A stretch of DNA of 64,000 nt from Bacillus sp. SA1-12 (GTDB lineage: Bacteria > Bacillota > Bacilli > Bacillales > Bacillaceae): assembly GCF_000981385.1 (NCBI RefSeq), contig NZ_LATZ01000128.1, forward strand, positions 1 through 64,000, read 5' to 3'. Under the pieces are notes generated by a model. The model was not told the origin of the DNA. It did no database searches and saw nothing but the letters and a program-made list of their open reading frames with translations. Below, piece after piece: positions 1 through 9,420 of the stretch. The first letter of the stretch is position 1. Every line of letters begins with the position of its first letter. A program made the translations under genes and the position numbers.

Positions 1-105
1 CCGCCGCTAATCGTCAGGAGCAAGCTCCCTCAGATTCGCTCGACTTGCATGTATTAGGCACGCCGCCAGCGTTCGTCCTGAGCCAGGATCAAACTCTCCA
101 ATAAA
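1..105 (-). rRNA. 16S ribosomal RNA, 5' end only (partial)
   Basis: The reverse complement reads through the universal 16S 5' region: GAGTTTGATCCTGGCTCAG (primer 27F site), then the GACGAACGCTGGCGGCGTG block and the V1 helix. The mature 5' end is placed near 105 by analogy with Bacillus. The gene runs off the left edge, so only about 105 nt of roughly 1,550 nt are present. An rrn operon just downstream of gyrA on the same strand matches the position of rrnO in Bacillus subtilis. Confidence 0.97.
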
Positions 106-235
106 GAGTTGATATAGCTCATAAAACGTACTAGTTTAGTACGTTGTTTTGTTAATCAAAATTAACGTTGGCACGCTTGGTTTTGTTTAGTTTTCAAAGA
201 ACTTTTTATTACTTTCGCCTAAAAGCGACTTCTTT

Positions 236-265
236 AATATAACATGTAAGTCATGGTATAGTCAA
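236..265 (-). promoter_or_regulatory. rrn promoter P2 (SigA type)
   Basis: On the minus strand TTGACT (260-265) and TATATT (236-241) are separated by 18 nt. The position, about 130 nt upstream of the mature 16S end, fits the proximal rrn promoter of Bacillus. The leader that follows (about 106-230) contains the TTTGAAAACTAAACAAA stretch typical of Bacillus rrn leaders. Confidence 0.75.
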
Positions 266-318
266 CATTTTTTTAAAAATTCTTTTAAATCATTTGCTCT
301 GTTTTGCTGACTTAAAGA

Positions 319-347
319 AGTATACCAGCATACTTATCACTAGTCAA
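319..347 (-). promoter_or_regulatory. rrn promoter P1 (SigA type)
   Basis: On the minus strand TTGACT (342-347) and TATACT (319-324) are separated by exactly 17 nt, a near-consensus vegetative promoter. It lies about 80 nt upstream of P2, giving the tandem P1-P2 arrangement usual for rRNA operons. Confidence 0.8.
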
Positions 348-364
348 CACAATTAGAGCATTTT

Positions 365-1453
365 TTATATAATTTCTTGTATATAAAGTTCTTTTATATC
401 CTTTAAAGAGAATATGTCCCCAGTTTGCTCAATTTTCACTATTGGCCGTGTTGGAAATTGTTCCTCCACAAAAACAATTTCCGCTTTTAATCCATTCGAA
501 AGTTTGATCTTTGTCCCAGTCGAGAATTTAATTATTGCTTTTTTTAACTCATTTACAGCATTAAGATCAAATCTTCCAAAGTCTTGTTGTATGATTTGTT
601 CTAAAACTTTAAAAGGGGATTGTTTACTGCGGTATGGACGTTCTGACACCATTGCCTGATATGTATCAGCTAAAGCGACAATTTTACTGTACGGATGAAT
701 CTGGTCTCCTTTAACGCCTAAGGGATACCCGCTGCCATCAATTCTTTCGTGATGCTGAAGGACTCCCATTTTAACTCCTTCTTTTATTGACATGATGTGT
801 TTCAATAATTGATAGCTATGTACTGGGTGTTGTTTTATATCAAGATACTCCCGCTCAGTTAATGTCACTTTTTTGTCATAATAGCCGGGCTTATTCTCGC
901 CATTCCACAATCACATACTAATCCCGTAATGGCAATTTGGTTTATCTCTCCTTGGATATAGCCTAATTTTTTAGCTAAAAATGCACTCGTCAAAGCTACT
1001 GCGATAGAATGATGGTAGAGATAGTTTTCTTTTTTGCTGTACTGATAAAGCTTTAACATTTCGCCTTCTGTTTTCCAACTCGGAAACTAACGGAAGGATA
1101 ACTTGCCTGACTTTAGCTATTTCAACCTGGGTACCAGATTGCCAGCCTGTGAACAATTGCTTCAGTTCCATGACAGCCTGGATATAAAGTAAATGAAAGG
1201 TTTTAACAGGCTTGTTTTCTTTCATTTCTTTCACACCAATTGAATCATCTTTCAGAATACCTTCCGGTTGAAACTCTCTTCCATCTTCTAAAAAGGTTTC
1301 CACATGAACCTCATACACAAGAAAGGCTTTTAAGGCTTTTTTTATATGCTTTGTAACAATTGTTTTTTTATAAGCTAACACTTTATTTGAAGCAGATAAA
1401 ATATCCTTTGCTAAAATACACCCTTCTTCCAATTGGTCAATATGAATCTTCAT
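365..1453 (-). pseudogene. HD-GYP domain phosphodiesterase gene with two frameshifts
   Basis: Three overlapping minus-strand reading frames together encode one HD-GYP protein, the family that degrades cyclic di-GMP. The start is ATG at 1453 behind an AGGGGGG ribosome site. Frame one gives the N-terminal domain (MKIHIDQLEEGCILAKDI). Frame two (to about 868) gives YLYHHSIAVALTSAFLAKKL and CDCGMARISPAI. Frame three gives the HHERIDGSGYP signature and ALADTYQAM. The first break lies near 1060-1080. The second lies in the A run at about 866-872, where one extra A would restore MTKKVTLTE. Both look like single-base losses, so either the gene is dead or these are homopolymer sequencing errors. An HD-GYP gene after gyrA is, from memory, seen in other Bacillus genomes. 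Confidence 0.85.
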
Positions 1454-1565
1454 TGGTATCCCCCCTATTCTCATTATATAAAAAATAGTCTTAAATACTC
1501 ATTTACCTTCATAAGCTTTAGGGTATTTTTTACTATAAAACCCCTATTATTTAGTGGGAATTTTT

Positions 1566-1603
1566 ATAAAAAAAAGACTAACTCACATGAAATGAGCTAG
1601 TCT
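1566..1603 (-). terminator. Rho-independent terminator of gyrA
   Basis: The minus strand forms an 11-bp stem, AGACTAGCTCA / TGAGTTAGTCT, with one G-T pair and a 7-nt loop. A run of T follows immediately (1566-1574). It sits 10 nt after the gyrA stop. Confidence 0.88.
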
Positions 1604-1613
1604 ATAAAAGCTT

Positions 1614-4100
1614 TTATTCTTCTTCTGGAGCTTCTATTATTTCTCCTTCTTCTACTGTTTCTTGTTCAATTTCCTCTTTTTCAACAAGGGCTACAGTTGA
1701 TACTGCTACATTTTCGTCTAATTTAATTAACTTAACACCTTGTGTATTTCTGCCCATTGAGGAAATAGTCGCAACGTCCATACGAATAATTACACCGCTT
1801 GCTGTGATCAGCATTATATCTTCTTCTCCAGTAGCAGCCTTAACAGATACTACATGGCCATTTTTCTCCGTGATATTACATGTTTTTAAACCTTTACCGC
1901 CACGACTTTGAATTCTGTATTCCTCAGAAGGAGTTCGTTTTCCATAACCATTTCTAGTAACAATTAATACGTCAACACCTTCATCAAGGATCTCCATTCC
2001 TACTACTTCATCGTCCTCATCCAATGAGATCCCTTTTACACCAGTAGCAGTACGTCCCATAGAACGAACATCTGTTTCAGGGAAACGGATCAGCATTCCA
2101 TTTTTTGTTCCAATGATAATATCCTTCGAACCATCTGTTAGTTTAACAGAAATAAGCTCATCAGCTTCACGCAAGCTAACAGCAATTAAACCATTATTTC
2201 GAATGTTTGCGAATTGTGATAATGGTGAACGCTTAGAGATCCCCTCTTTTGTCGTAAAGAATAGGAACCAATCATCCACAAATTCAGAAACAGGAATAAT
2301 TGCATTGACCCACTCGCCTTTTTCGACACTTAGCAGGTTAATAATTGGAAGTCCCTTTGCTGTTCTGCTGAATTCAGGAATTTCGTAGCCTTTTGCACGA
2401 TATACCTTTCCTTTGTTTGTAAAGAACAGAATCGTATCATGAGTCGAAGTTGTTAGAAGCTGTTCAACGAAATCATCATCATTTGTACCCATTCCTTGAA
2501 CGCCTCTACCACCGCGTTTTTGTGTGCGGTAGGTTGAAACTGGAAGACGTTTAATATACCCATTATGAGTTAATGTAATAACAATATTCTCTACTGGAAT
2601 TAAATCCTCGTCTTCGATATTTTCAAGCCCTCCAGCAACAATTTCAGTACGACGTTCATCGTTAAATCGCTCTTTTAATTCAAGAAGCTCATCACGGATA
2701 ATGGCTAGTACTTTTTCTTCATCTGCTAGAATTGCTTTTAATTCTTCAATAAGCTTTACAAGTGATTGATATTCTTCTTCAATCTTTTCTCTTTCTAAAC
2801 CAGTTAATCTTTGAAGCCTCATATCTAGTATCGCTTGCGCCTGTTTTTCACTTAATGAAAACTGCTCCATCAACCCATTCCGGGCAATATCAGTTGTTTG
2901 AGAATTACGAATAAGGGTTATCACTTCATCTAAGTGATCCAGTGCTATTCTTAAGCCTTCAAGAATATGAGCACGTGCTTCAGCCTTTCTTAATTCAAAA
3001 GCTGTTCTGCGCTTGATAACAACCTTTTGATGCTCTAGATAATGATAAAGCATTTGCTTAATGTTAAGGACCTTTGGATGGCCGTCAACTAACGCAAGCA
3101 TATTTATTCCAAAGCTTGTTTGTAAGGCTGTTTGTTTATAAAGATTGTTTAAAAGAACATTTGCATTTGCATCCTTACGAACCTCGATAACAACCCGCAT
3201 ACCGTTCCGATCAGATTCATCTCGCAAATCTGTTATGCCATCAATTTTTTTATCACGAACAAGCTCGGCAATTTTCTCTACCAGCTTTGCTTTATTTACT
3301 TGATAAGGGATTTCTTTTACAATAATAACTTGTTTACCTGACGGCTTTTCCTCAATTTCTACCTTCGCGCGCAGTGTAATCGATCCGCGACCAGTTTCAT
3401 ATGCCTTGCGGATTCCGCTTCTTCCGATAATTTGTCCGGCCGTTGGAAAGTCTGGACCAGGGATAATTTCCATCAATTCGGGAATTGTAATATCAGGATC
3501 CTTACTAATAGCAAGTACACCGTCAATAATTTCACCTAACTGATGTGGAGGTATATTTGTAGCCATACCAACAGCAATTCCAGTCGCACCATTGACTAAT
3601 AGGTTAGGGAATCTTGCTGGAAGCACAACAGGTTCTCTTTCAGAGCCATCATAGTTATCCTGATAATCGATCGTATCCTTGTTAATATCACGGATGAGTT
3701 CCATTGAAATCTTCGACATCCGTGCCTCTGTATAACGCATTGCTGCTGCCGAATCACCATCAACAGAACCGAAGTTTCCATGTCCATCAACTAACATGTA
3801 TCGAAAGTTGAAATCTTGAGCCATACGAACCATTGTTTCATAAACAGCAGAGTCGCCATGTGGGTGGTATTTACCTATTACTTCACCAACGATACGAGCT
3901 GATTTTTTAAATGGTTTATCCGATGTCATCCCTAAATCGTTCATCGCATATAAAATACGGCGATGTACAGGTTTTAATCCATCTCGAACATCTGGTAAAG
4001 CACGTGAAACAATAACACTCATTGCATAGCCCAAAAAGGATTCACGCATTTCATTACTAATATTTCTCTCAATTACTTGTGAGTTTTGATTTTCCGCCAT
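1614..4100 (-). CDS. gyrA: DNA gyrase subunit A
   Basis: This is the breakage-reunion subunit of type II topoisomerase, which acts with GyrB to introduce negative supercoils. The protein has 828 residues from the ATG at 4100, chosen over an upstream ATG at 4130 because GGGAGG lies 10 nt before it and the family begins MAEN/MSE. The active-site tyrosine is Y123 in AAMRYTEARMS. The quinolone region reads HPHGDSAVYE with S84 and E88, the sensitive-type residues. The C-terminal pinwheel carries the GyrA box QKRGGRG, and the tail is acidic. About 260 nt separate it from gyrB, which has its own terminator, so it probably has its own promoter. Confidence 0.98.
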   Translation of the reverse strand: MAENQNSQVIERNISNEMRESFLGYAMSVIVSRALPDVRDGLKPVHRRILYAMNDLGMTSDKPFKKSARIVGEVIGKYHPHGDSAVYETMVRMAQDFNFRYMLVDGHGNFGSVDGDSAAAMRYTEARMSKISMELIRDINKDTIDYQDNYDGSEREPVVLPARFPNLLVNGATGIAVGMATNIPPHQLGEIIDGVLAISKDPDITIPELMEIIPGPDFPTAGQIIGRSGIRKAYETGRGSITLRAKVEIEEKPSGKQVIIVKEIPYQVNKAKLVEKIAELVRDKKIDGITDLRDESDRNGMRVVIEVRKDANANVLLNNLYKQTALQTSFGINMLALVDGHPKVLNIKQMLYHYLEHQKVVIKRRTAFELRKAEARAHILEGLRIALDHLDEVITLIRNSQTTDIARNGLMEQFSLSEKQAQAILDMRLQRLTGLEREKIEEEYQSLVKLIEELKAILADEEKVLAIIRDELLELKERFNDERRTEIVAGGLENIEDEDLIPVENIVITLTHNGYIKRLPVSTYRTQKRGGRGVQGMGTNDDDFVEQLLTTSTHDTILFFTNKGKVYRAKGYEIPEFSRTAKGLPIINLLSVEKGEWVNAIIPVSEFVDDWFLFFTTKEGISKRSPLSQFANIRNNGLIAVSLREADELISVKLTDGSKDIIIGTKNGMLIRFPETDVRSMGRTATGVKGISLDEDDEVVGMEILDEGVDVLIVTRNGYGKRTPSEEYRIQSRGGKGLKTCNITEKNGHVVSVKAATGEEDIMLITASGVIIRMDVATISSMGRNTQGVKLIKLDENVAVSTVALVEKEEIEQETVEEGEIIEAPEEE

Positions 4101-4288
4101 CCTAAAATAACCTCCCTTTGTCCTTTTCATATTTTAAATTGGGAGAGCCAAATAAACATTTATAAAAAAGGAATCAATACCGCCCAATTAATTGCCTATT
4201 CTTCATTATATCAATGTTAGTGAAAGATTACACATTAATTTCGTAGAATAATATTCGTTTATAAAATATAACTGAAAGATTTATTATC

Positions 4289-4317
4289 AAAAAACACCTC
4301 ACCGAAAATGAGGTGTT
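4289..4317 (-). terminator. Rho-independent terminator downstream of gyrB
   Basis: On the minus strand the perfect 9-bp stem AACACCTCA / TGAGGTGTT encloses a 7-nt loop and is followed by TTTTTTG. This separates gyrB from gyrA transcription. Confidence 0.8.
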
Positions 4318-4325
4318 CTTTTAAT

Positions 4326-4411
4326 AAGGCTCTGGTTAACATACCCCATTGATTCCCGCTGGAATCTAGCTTATACGTTCCAATTAACAATGGGTTTTAA
4401 CAGAGCTTTTA
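4326..4411. repeat. MITE-like imperfect palindrome between gyrB and gyrA
   Basis: Two arms of about 25 nt are inverted relative to each other across a centre of about 30 nt. The left arm reads GGCTCTGGTTAACATACCCC. The right arm, reverse-complemented, reads GCTCTGTTAAAACCCATTG. Both continue through CCCATTG and end in TTAATT or GATT. The GCTCTG ends resemble transposon termini, but no transposase is present and no second copy was noticed in the window. Confidence 0.5.
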
Positions 4412-4430
4412 AAAGCTAGGAGCTTTCACT

Positions 4431-6359
4431 CTAAATATCTAGATTTTTAACATATTGTGCATTTTCTTCAATGAAGTTTCTTCGCGGCTCTACTTTGTCA
4501 CCCATTAACGTATCGAATGTTTCATCCGCATCAATGGCATCCTCAAGTGTTACTTGAAGCAGCGTACGTGTTTCCGGAGCCATTGTCGTTTCCCATAATT
4601 GATCAGGATTCATTTCTCCTAAACCTTTGTATCTTTGAATACCAGGTTTAGGCTGCTGCGGCATTTCTGCAAGGATTGTATCAAGCTGACGATCGTTATA
4701 TGCATATTCAATTCGTTTTCCCTGTTGAATTTTATATAACGGCGGCTGAGCAATGTAAATAAAGCCTTTTTCTAGAATTCCTCTCATATAACGGTAGAAG
4801 AAAGTTAATAGAAGCGTACGAATATGAGCTCCATCAACATCCGCATCCGTCATAATGACAACTTTATGGTAACGCGCCTTGGATGAATCAAAATCCTCTC
4901 CAATTCCTGTTCCTAAGGCTGTGATTATCGCTCTGATTTCATTATTTGACAAAATCTTATCTAATCTGGCCTTTTCAACATTAAGAATTTTTCCTCTCAA
5001 TGGCAGAATCGCTTGGAAATGACGGTCCCTTCCTTGTTTCGCAGATCCTCCTGCAGAGTCACCCTCTACAATATAAAGTTCACTAATAGATGGATCCCTT
5101 GAAGAGCAATCCGCTAGTTTCCCTGGAAGGTTTGAAATTTCAAGTGCGCTTTTTCTTCTTGTTAATTCACGTGCCTTTTTAGCTGCAAGCCTTGCTCTAG
5201 CTGCCATTAACCCTTTATCAACAATTTTTCTTGCAACAGAAGGGTTTTCCAGTAAAAACTTATCAAATGCTTCTGATAAAACAGAATCTGTTACTGTTCG
5301 TACTTCTGAATTTCCCAGCTTTGTTTTTGTTTGCCCTTCGAACTGTGGATCTGGATGTTTTACAGAGATAATCGCAGTAATCCCTTCACGAACATCTTCC
5401 CCTGAAAGATTATCATCATTATCTTTAAAGATTTTGTTTTTTCTAGCATAATCGTTAATGACACGTGTTAAAGCTGTTTTAAAGCCTGCCTCATGTGTAC
5501 CGCCTTCATAGGTATGAATATTATTCGCAAAAGAATAAATATTACTTGTATAGCTGTCATTATACTGAAACGCAATTTCCGTAGTGATCCCATCCTTTTC
5601 ACCCTCAATATAAACAGGCTCATCATGGATCACTTCACGAGTACGGTTTAAATGCTCAACATATGATTTAATTCCACCCTCATAGTGGTATTCATTACTT
5701 CGTTTAGTTTCACGCTTATCTTCAATGGTAATTTTCAAACCTCGATTAAGAAAAGCTAATTCCCTTATGCGATTTGCGAGAATTTCATAATCATAAACCG
5801 TTGTTTCTGTGAAGATTTCAGGATCAGGTTTAAAATGTGTTGTCGTTCCTGTAACATCTGTTTCACCGATAACTTCTAAATCCGCAGCAGGAACACCCTT
5901 TTGAAATTTTTGAAAATGGACTTTTCCTTCACGATGTACAGTGACGGTTAGTTCTGTTGAAAGAGCATTTACTACTGACGCCCCTACACCATGAAGACCG
6001 CCGGAAACCTTATAGCCTCCGCCGCCGAATTTTCCTCCGGCATGAAGAACGGTCATGATGACCTCGACTGCTGGACGCCCCATTTTTTCATGGATTCCGA
6101 CTGGAATACCACGCCCATTATCCTTCACAGTAATACTATTATCTTCCTCAATGGTTACATTAATCTCATCGCAAAATCCGGCTAATGCTTCATCTATACT
6201 ATTATCAACAATTTCCCATACAAGGTGATGCAGTCCTTTTGAGCTAGTGGAACCAATATACATTCCAGGGCGTTTTCGTACCGCTTCTAAGCCTTCTAAC
6301 ACCTGAATCTGATCTGCGTCGTATGATTGTTGTTGAACTTGATTTTCTTCCATCGTCAC
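4431..6359 (-). CDS. gyrB: DNA gyrase subunit B
   Basis: This is the ATPase subunit of DNA gyrase, 642 residues. The GHKL ATP site is seen as EIVDNSIDEALAG, DNGRGIP and GGLHGVGASVVNALS. The TOPRIM metal site reads EGDSAGGSAKQGRD and DADVDGAHIRTLL, and the C-terminal QRYKGLGEMNP motif is intact. The GTG at 6359 lies 6 nt after GGTGA; an ATG two codons later (6353) is the alternative but is 12 nt from the ribosome site. It follows remB by about 50 nt in the dnaA-dnaN-yaaA-recF-remB-gyrB order of Bacillus. Confidence 0.98.
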   Translation of the reverse strand: MTMEENQVQQQSYDADQIQVLEGLEAVRKRPGMYIGSTSSKGLHHLVWEIVDNSIDEALAGFCDEINVTIEEDNSITVKDNGRGIPVGIHEKMGRPAVEVIMTVLHAGGKFGGGGYKVSGGLHGVGASVVNALSTELTVTVHREGKVHFQKFQKGVPAADLEVIGETDVTGTTTHFKPDPEIFTETTVYDYEILANRIRELAFLNRGLKITIEDKRETKRSNEYHYEGGIKSYVEHLNRTREVIHDEPVYIEGEKDGITTEIAFQYNDSYTSNIYSFANNIHTYEGGTHEAGFKTALTRVINDYARKNKIFKDNDDNLSGEDVREGITAIISVKHPDPQFEGQTKTKLGNSEVRTVTDSVLSEAFDKFLLENPSVARKIVDKGLMAARARLAAKKARELTRRKSALEISNLPGKLADCSSRDPSISELYIVEGDSAGGSAKQGRDRHFQAILPLRGKILNVEKARLDKILSNNEIRAIITALGTGIGEDFDSSKARYHKVVIMTDADVDGAHIRTLLLTFFYRYMRGILEKGFIYIAQPPLYKIQQGKRIEYAYNDRQLDTILAEMPQQPKPGIQRYKGLGEMNPDQLWETTMAPETRTLLQVTLEDAIDADETFDTLMGDKVEPRRNFIEENAQYVKNLDI

Positions 6360-6409
6360 ACTGATTCACCTACACTTTTCTTAAAGCATTCTTTGAATGA
6401 ATATCTCTA

Positions 6410-6658
6410 TTATTGATCTATGTCAAAAGCGATTTGCGCTCGTTTTTTTAATGTGCTCGACGACAACGGTGAAAAATAAATTTTATCCAGCGTTATAATA
6501 ATTGATTTTGCTTCACCATTTGCAAGCTGAACCATTTTATCTTTTTGTTTTTCCAAAAATTCAGCAACAATTGCAGAAGCCTTTGATGATTGACGATCTA
6601 ATATCATAACAACCTCTTTGGAAGGGACAACAAAATTGTCTCCTAGATGAATATACAT
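6410..6658 (-). CDS. remB: Extracellular matrix regulator RemB (DUF370)
   Basis: This 82-residue protein begins MYIHLGDNFVVPSKEVVMI and matches the RemA/RemB (DUF370, formerly YaaB) family; RemB is linked to biofilm-matrix gene control in Bacillus subtilis. The ATG at 6658 was chosen because GAGGTGA precedes it; the longer open frame would overlap recF. It is 13 nt downstream of recF and 50 nt upstream of gyrB, its usual place. Whether it controls matrix genes here is inference from the family. Confidence 0.9.
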   Translation of the reverse strand: MYIHLGDNFVVPSKEVVMILDRQSSKASAIVAEFLEKQKDKMVQLANGEAKSIIITLDKIYFSPLSSSTLKKRAQIAFDIDQ

Positions 6659-6671
6659 GGTAATCACCTCG

Positions 6672-7787
6672 TTAATCGTCTGAAAGCTTTCCTGCTTGCA
6701 CATGGAAAGTAGCTGCTTCTTTTAATGTTTGGTGGTCAATGCCTTCAACACTGGTCGTTGTTACAAAAGTTTGCACTTTTCCTTGAATCGTATTTAATAA
6801 ATGTGATTGTCTATAGTCATCAAGCTCAGACAATACGTCATCAAGTAAAAGGATTGGATATTCTCCAATCTCATTATGAATTAAATCTATTTCTGCAAGC
6901 TTTAGCGATAGAGCAGTTGTTCTTTGTTGACCCTGGGATCCGTACGTTTGAACATCATGTCCATTCACATTAAAAATCATATCATCACGATGAGGACCAG
7001 CAAGTGTTGTCCCTCGTTCAATTTCTTTCTCTCTTATTTTAGCAAATTTTTGTTCATACGCATCTATCATTTTCGTCAATTCATTGTCTTCTGATACCTC
7101 TACAGACGGTTTATATTTAATATCTAACGTTTCTAACCCTCTGCTAATTCCCGAATGAATTGGTTGTGCCCATTTTTGCAACTCATTTATGAACTGCAAT
7201 CGTTTTTGAATAATCTTCGCAGCTGCTTCACTTAATTGAGCAGTTAACACATCCAACATAGTTTGATCTGTTTGTTTCCTTATTTGCAGAAGCTTTAAAT
7301 AATGATTTCTTTGTTGCATGATTTTCTGATAACGGCTCAAATCATGAAGGTAAACGGCTGACACTTGACCAATTTCCATATCTATAAATCTTCTTCTTAC
7401 AGCAGGGCTGCCTTTCACTAAATTTAAATCTTCCGGCGCAAACATAATGACATTCATTGCCCCGACATATTGGCTCAATTTTTCTTGTTCAAGATGATTT
7501 AATTTAGCCTTTTTCCCTTTTTTAGAAATAATTAGCTGAAGTTCTGTTGAACGATTATACTTTTCTACGCTACCTTCTATTTTAGCATAATCTTTATCCC
7601 AACGAATTAATTCTTTATCATTTGACGTTCGATGTGATTTCGCCATGGCAAGAACAAAAATAGATTCCATTACATTTGTTTTCCCTTGAGCATTTTCTCC
7701 AAGGATCACATTGACTTTATTTTCAAACTGGATCATCAAGTCTTCATAATTACGATAATTTTTTAGTTTTAGCTCTTTTATATACAA
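6672..7787 (-). CDS. recF: DNA replication and repair protein RecF
   Basis: RecF is an ABC/SMC-like ATPase that works with RecO and RecR to load RecA at gapped DNA. The protein has 371 residues. Walker A reads GENAQGKTN near residue 30, the signature region is GSQGQQRTTALSLKLAE, and Walker B is LLLDDVLSELDDYRQ. The start is a TTG at 7787, just after the yaaA stop, with only a weak GGTG upstream; the resulting start MYIKELKLKNYRNY matches the family. The weak start suggests translational coupling to yaaA. Confidence 0.96.
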   Translation of the reverse strand: MYIKELKLKNYRNYEDLMIQFENKVNVILGENAQGKTNVMESIFVLAMAKSHRTSNDKELIRWDKDYAKIEGSVEKYNRSTELQLIISKKGKKAKLNHLEQEKLSQYVGAMNVIMFAPEDLNLVKGSPAVRRRFIDMEIGQVSAVYLHDLSRYQKIMQQRNHYLKLLQIRKQTDQTMLDVLTAQLSEAAAKIIQKRLQFINELQKWAQPIHSGISRGLETLDIKYKPSVEVSEDNELTKMIDAYEQKFAKIREKEIERGTTLAGPHRDDMIFNVNGHDVQTYGSQGQQRTTALSLKLAEIDLIHNEIGEYPILLLDDVLSELDDYRQSHLLNTIQGKVQTFVTTTSVEGIDHQTLKEAATFHVQAGKLSDD

Positions 7788-7802
7788 ATTTTGTACACCA
7801 AC

Positions 7803-8018
7803 TTAATTTTTCACGATATATGTGCCAAAATCAGGAATATAAACAACATCGCCTTCTCTTAATTTTCTTCCCCGGCGATTCTCCGATTCGTTGTTGACAA
7901 ATATTTCATATTCCCCTAAAAACCATTTTGCCATTCCGCCCGATTGAATGACATCAGCCAGTTTTAAAAATTGTCCCAGTGTAATATACTCTGTCTCAAT
8001 CCTTACTTGTTTCGCCAT
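7803..8018 (-). CDS. yaaA: S4-domain RNA-binding protein YaaA
   Basis: This 71-residue protein has an S4 RNA-binding fold (EYITLGQFLKLADVIQSGG, then NRRGRKLREGDVVYI). It is the small protein always found between dnaN and recF in Bacillus, where it has been linked to 50S ribosome maturation. AGGATGGTGG precedes the ATG at 8018. recF starts 15 nt downstream. Confidence 0.93.
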   Translation of the reverse strand: MAKQVRIETEYITLGQFLKLADVIQSGGMAKWFLGEYEIFVNNESENRRGRKLREGDVVYIPDFGTYIVKN

Positions 8019-8189
8019 AGTGAACCACCATCCTTCAGGAGTCTCTAACTTTATATTTTACTAAAACTTAGACTAAAAATACAACCATTCTAGTACTTTC
8101 AAACCTGATGTCCATTCCAGGTGTACACATCACAGATGTTATCTGAAACATTAGTCCTAAATACCCATACCTCTTCATGTTCGTTAAAT

Positions 8190-8225
8190 AGAAAAGAGGC
8201 TGACATATGAGCCAGTCCCCTTAAA
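8190..8225 (-). terminator. Possible terminator after dnaN
   Basis: On the minus strand GGCT...AGCC forms a short stem extended by AAGGGGA against TCTTTT with a small bulge, followed by a weak T tract. The pairing is imperfect, so this is a candidate only. It lies between dnaN and yaaA. Confidence 0.4.
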
Positions 8226-8240
8226 TAAGTGAAAGTTTTT

Positions 8241-9377
8241 TTAATAAGTCCTTACCGGAAGAATTAACTGCAGCATTGAGTCATCATCTGTTGTTTTAAT
8301 AACAAATGGTCTCATTGCACCGGTAAAATTAACATTTATTTCTGTGCCCTCAAGTGCTTTTAGGGCATCCATGACATATTTCGCACTAAATGAGATCTTC
8401 AATTCTTCACCTTGAATTTCGGATGTTTGAATTTCTTCACTTACCTTTCCGATCTCTGGTGAATTTGAAGAAATTTCAATCATCCCATCAGTAAGTGTTG
8501 AAAGTTTAACAACATTATTTCTTGCTTCCTTCGCAAGCAATGATGCACGATCTATAGATTGTAAAAATTCCTTAGAATTGATTGTCATATTTGTTTTGCT
8601 CTCTGAAGGAATTAAGCGTGATGTATCTGGGTAGTTACCGTCTAGCAGTCTAGAGAAAAATAATAGGTTTTTTGCTTTAAATAAAACTTGGTTTTCCGTG
8701 ATAACAATTTCAATTAAATCACTTGTATCGTCTAAGATTTTACTAAGTTCACTTAAGCTTTTACCAGGAATTACAACATTGTATGAACTTTGATTTTCAC
8801 TAGCAATTAACGCTTTTCTTAAGGCAAGACGGTGACTATCTGTTGCAATACAGATGAGTTCTCCATTTTCCAGCTTCCAATTTACCCCTGTTAAAATAGG
8901 CCTGGTCTCAGATGTAGAGACAGCAAATACCGTTTGACGGATCATTGCTTTTAACAAATCAGTAGGGATTTTGAAGATATTTTCTTCTTCAACCTGTGGT
9001 AAATGAGGATATTCTTCGGCATCTAATCCATTTAAGCTAAATTCTGCTTTTCCTGAGCGAATAACTGTTGAGTGGTGATTTCCTACTTCAATTTCGACAA
9101 TATCCATTGGCAGTTTTTTAACAATTTCACTAAAAAATCTAGCCTGTAAAACAATGCTTCCGCTTTGCGTAATTTCGACAATTTCCTTTCCATTTTCCTC
9201 AGCAGGAATAAATGATTCTATTGAGATATCAGAGTCGCTTCCAGTTAAAGTTACTCCTTCAGTATTTGCGACAATTTTAATACCTGTCAAAATGGGAATG
9301 GTTGTTCTTGATGATACGGCCTTCATGACGTCTTGAACACTTTGCACCAAATGGTCTCGTTGGATAATGAATTTCAT
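8241..9377 (-). CDS. dnaN: DNA polymerase III beta subunit (sliding clamp)
   Basis: This is the ring-shaped processivity clamp that tethers the replicative polymerase to DNA. The protein has 378 residues, the normal clamp length, made of three similar domains. It begins MKFIIQRDHLVQSVQDVMKA, contains SSRTTIPILTGIKI, and ends in MLQLILPVRTY, the conserved C-terminus. AAGGAGGAG precedes the ATG at 9377. It follows dnaA across the oriC unwinding region. Confidence 0.98.
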   Translation of the reverse strand: MKFIIQRDHLVQSVQDVMKAVSSRTTIPILTGIKIVANTEGVTLTGSDSDISIESFIPAEENGKEIVEITQSGSIVLQARFFSEIVKKLPMDIVEIEVGNHHSTVIRSGKAEFSLNGLDAEEYPHLPQVEEENIFKIPTDLLKAMIRQTVFAVSTSETRPILTGVNWKLENGELICIATDSHRLALRKALIASENQSSYNVVIPGKSLSELSKILDDTSDLIEIVITENQVLFKAKNLLFFSRLLDGNYPDTSRLIPSESKTNMTINSKEFLQSIDRASLLAKEARNNVVKLSTLTDGMIEISSNSPEIGKVSEEIQTSEIQGEELKISFSAKYVMDALKALEGTEINVNFTGAMRPFVIKTTDDDSMLQLILPVRTY

Positions 9378-9420
9378 GAAATAACTCCTCCTTTTTTGGG
9401 CGAAATTAGAATTTAGGTAT

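Noticed and set aside
4326..4411. Riboswitch or attenuator before gyrA
   Set aside because: It lies beyond the gyrB terminator in the gap but shows no conserved riboswitch core and no adjoining T run; transposon-like ends explain it better.
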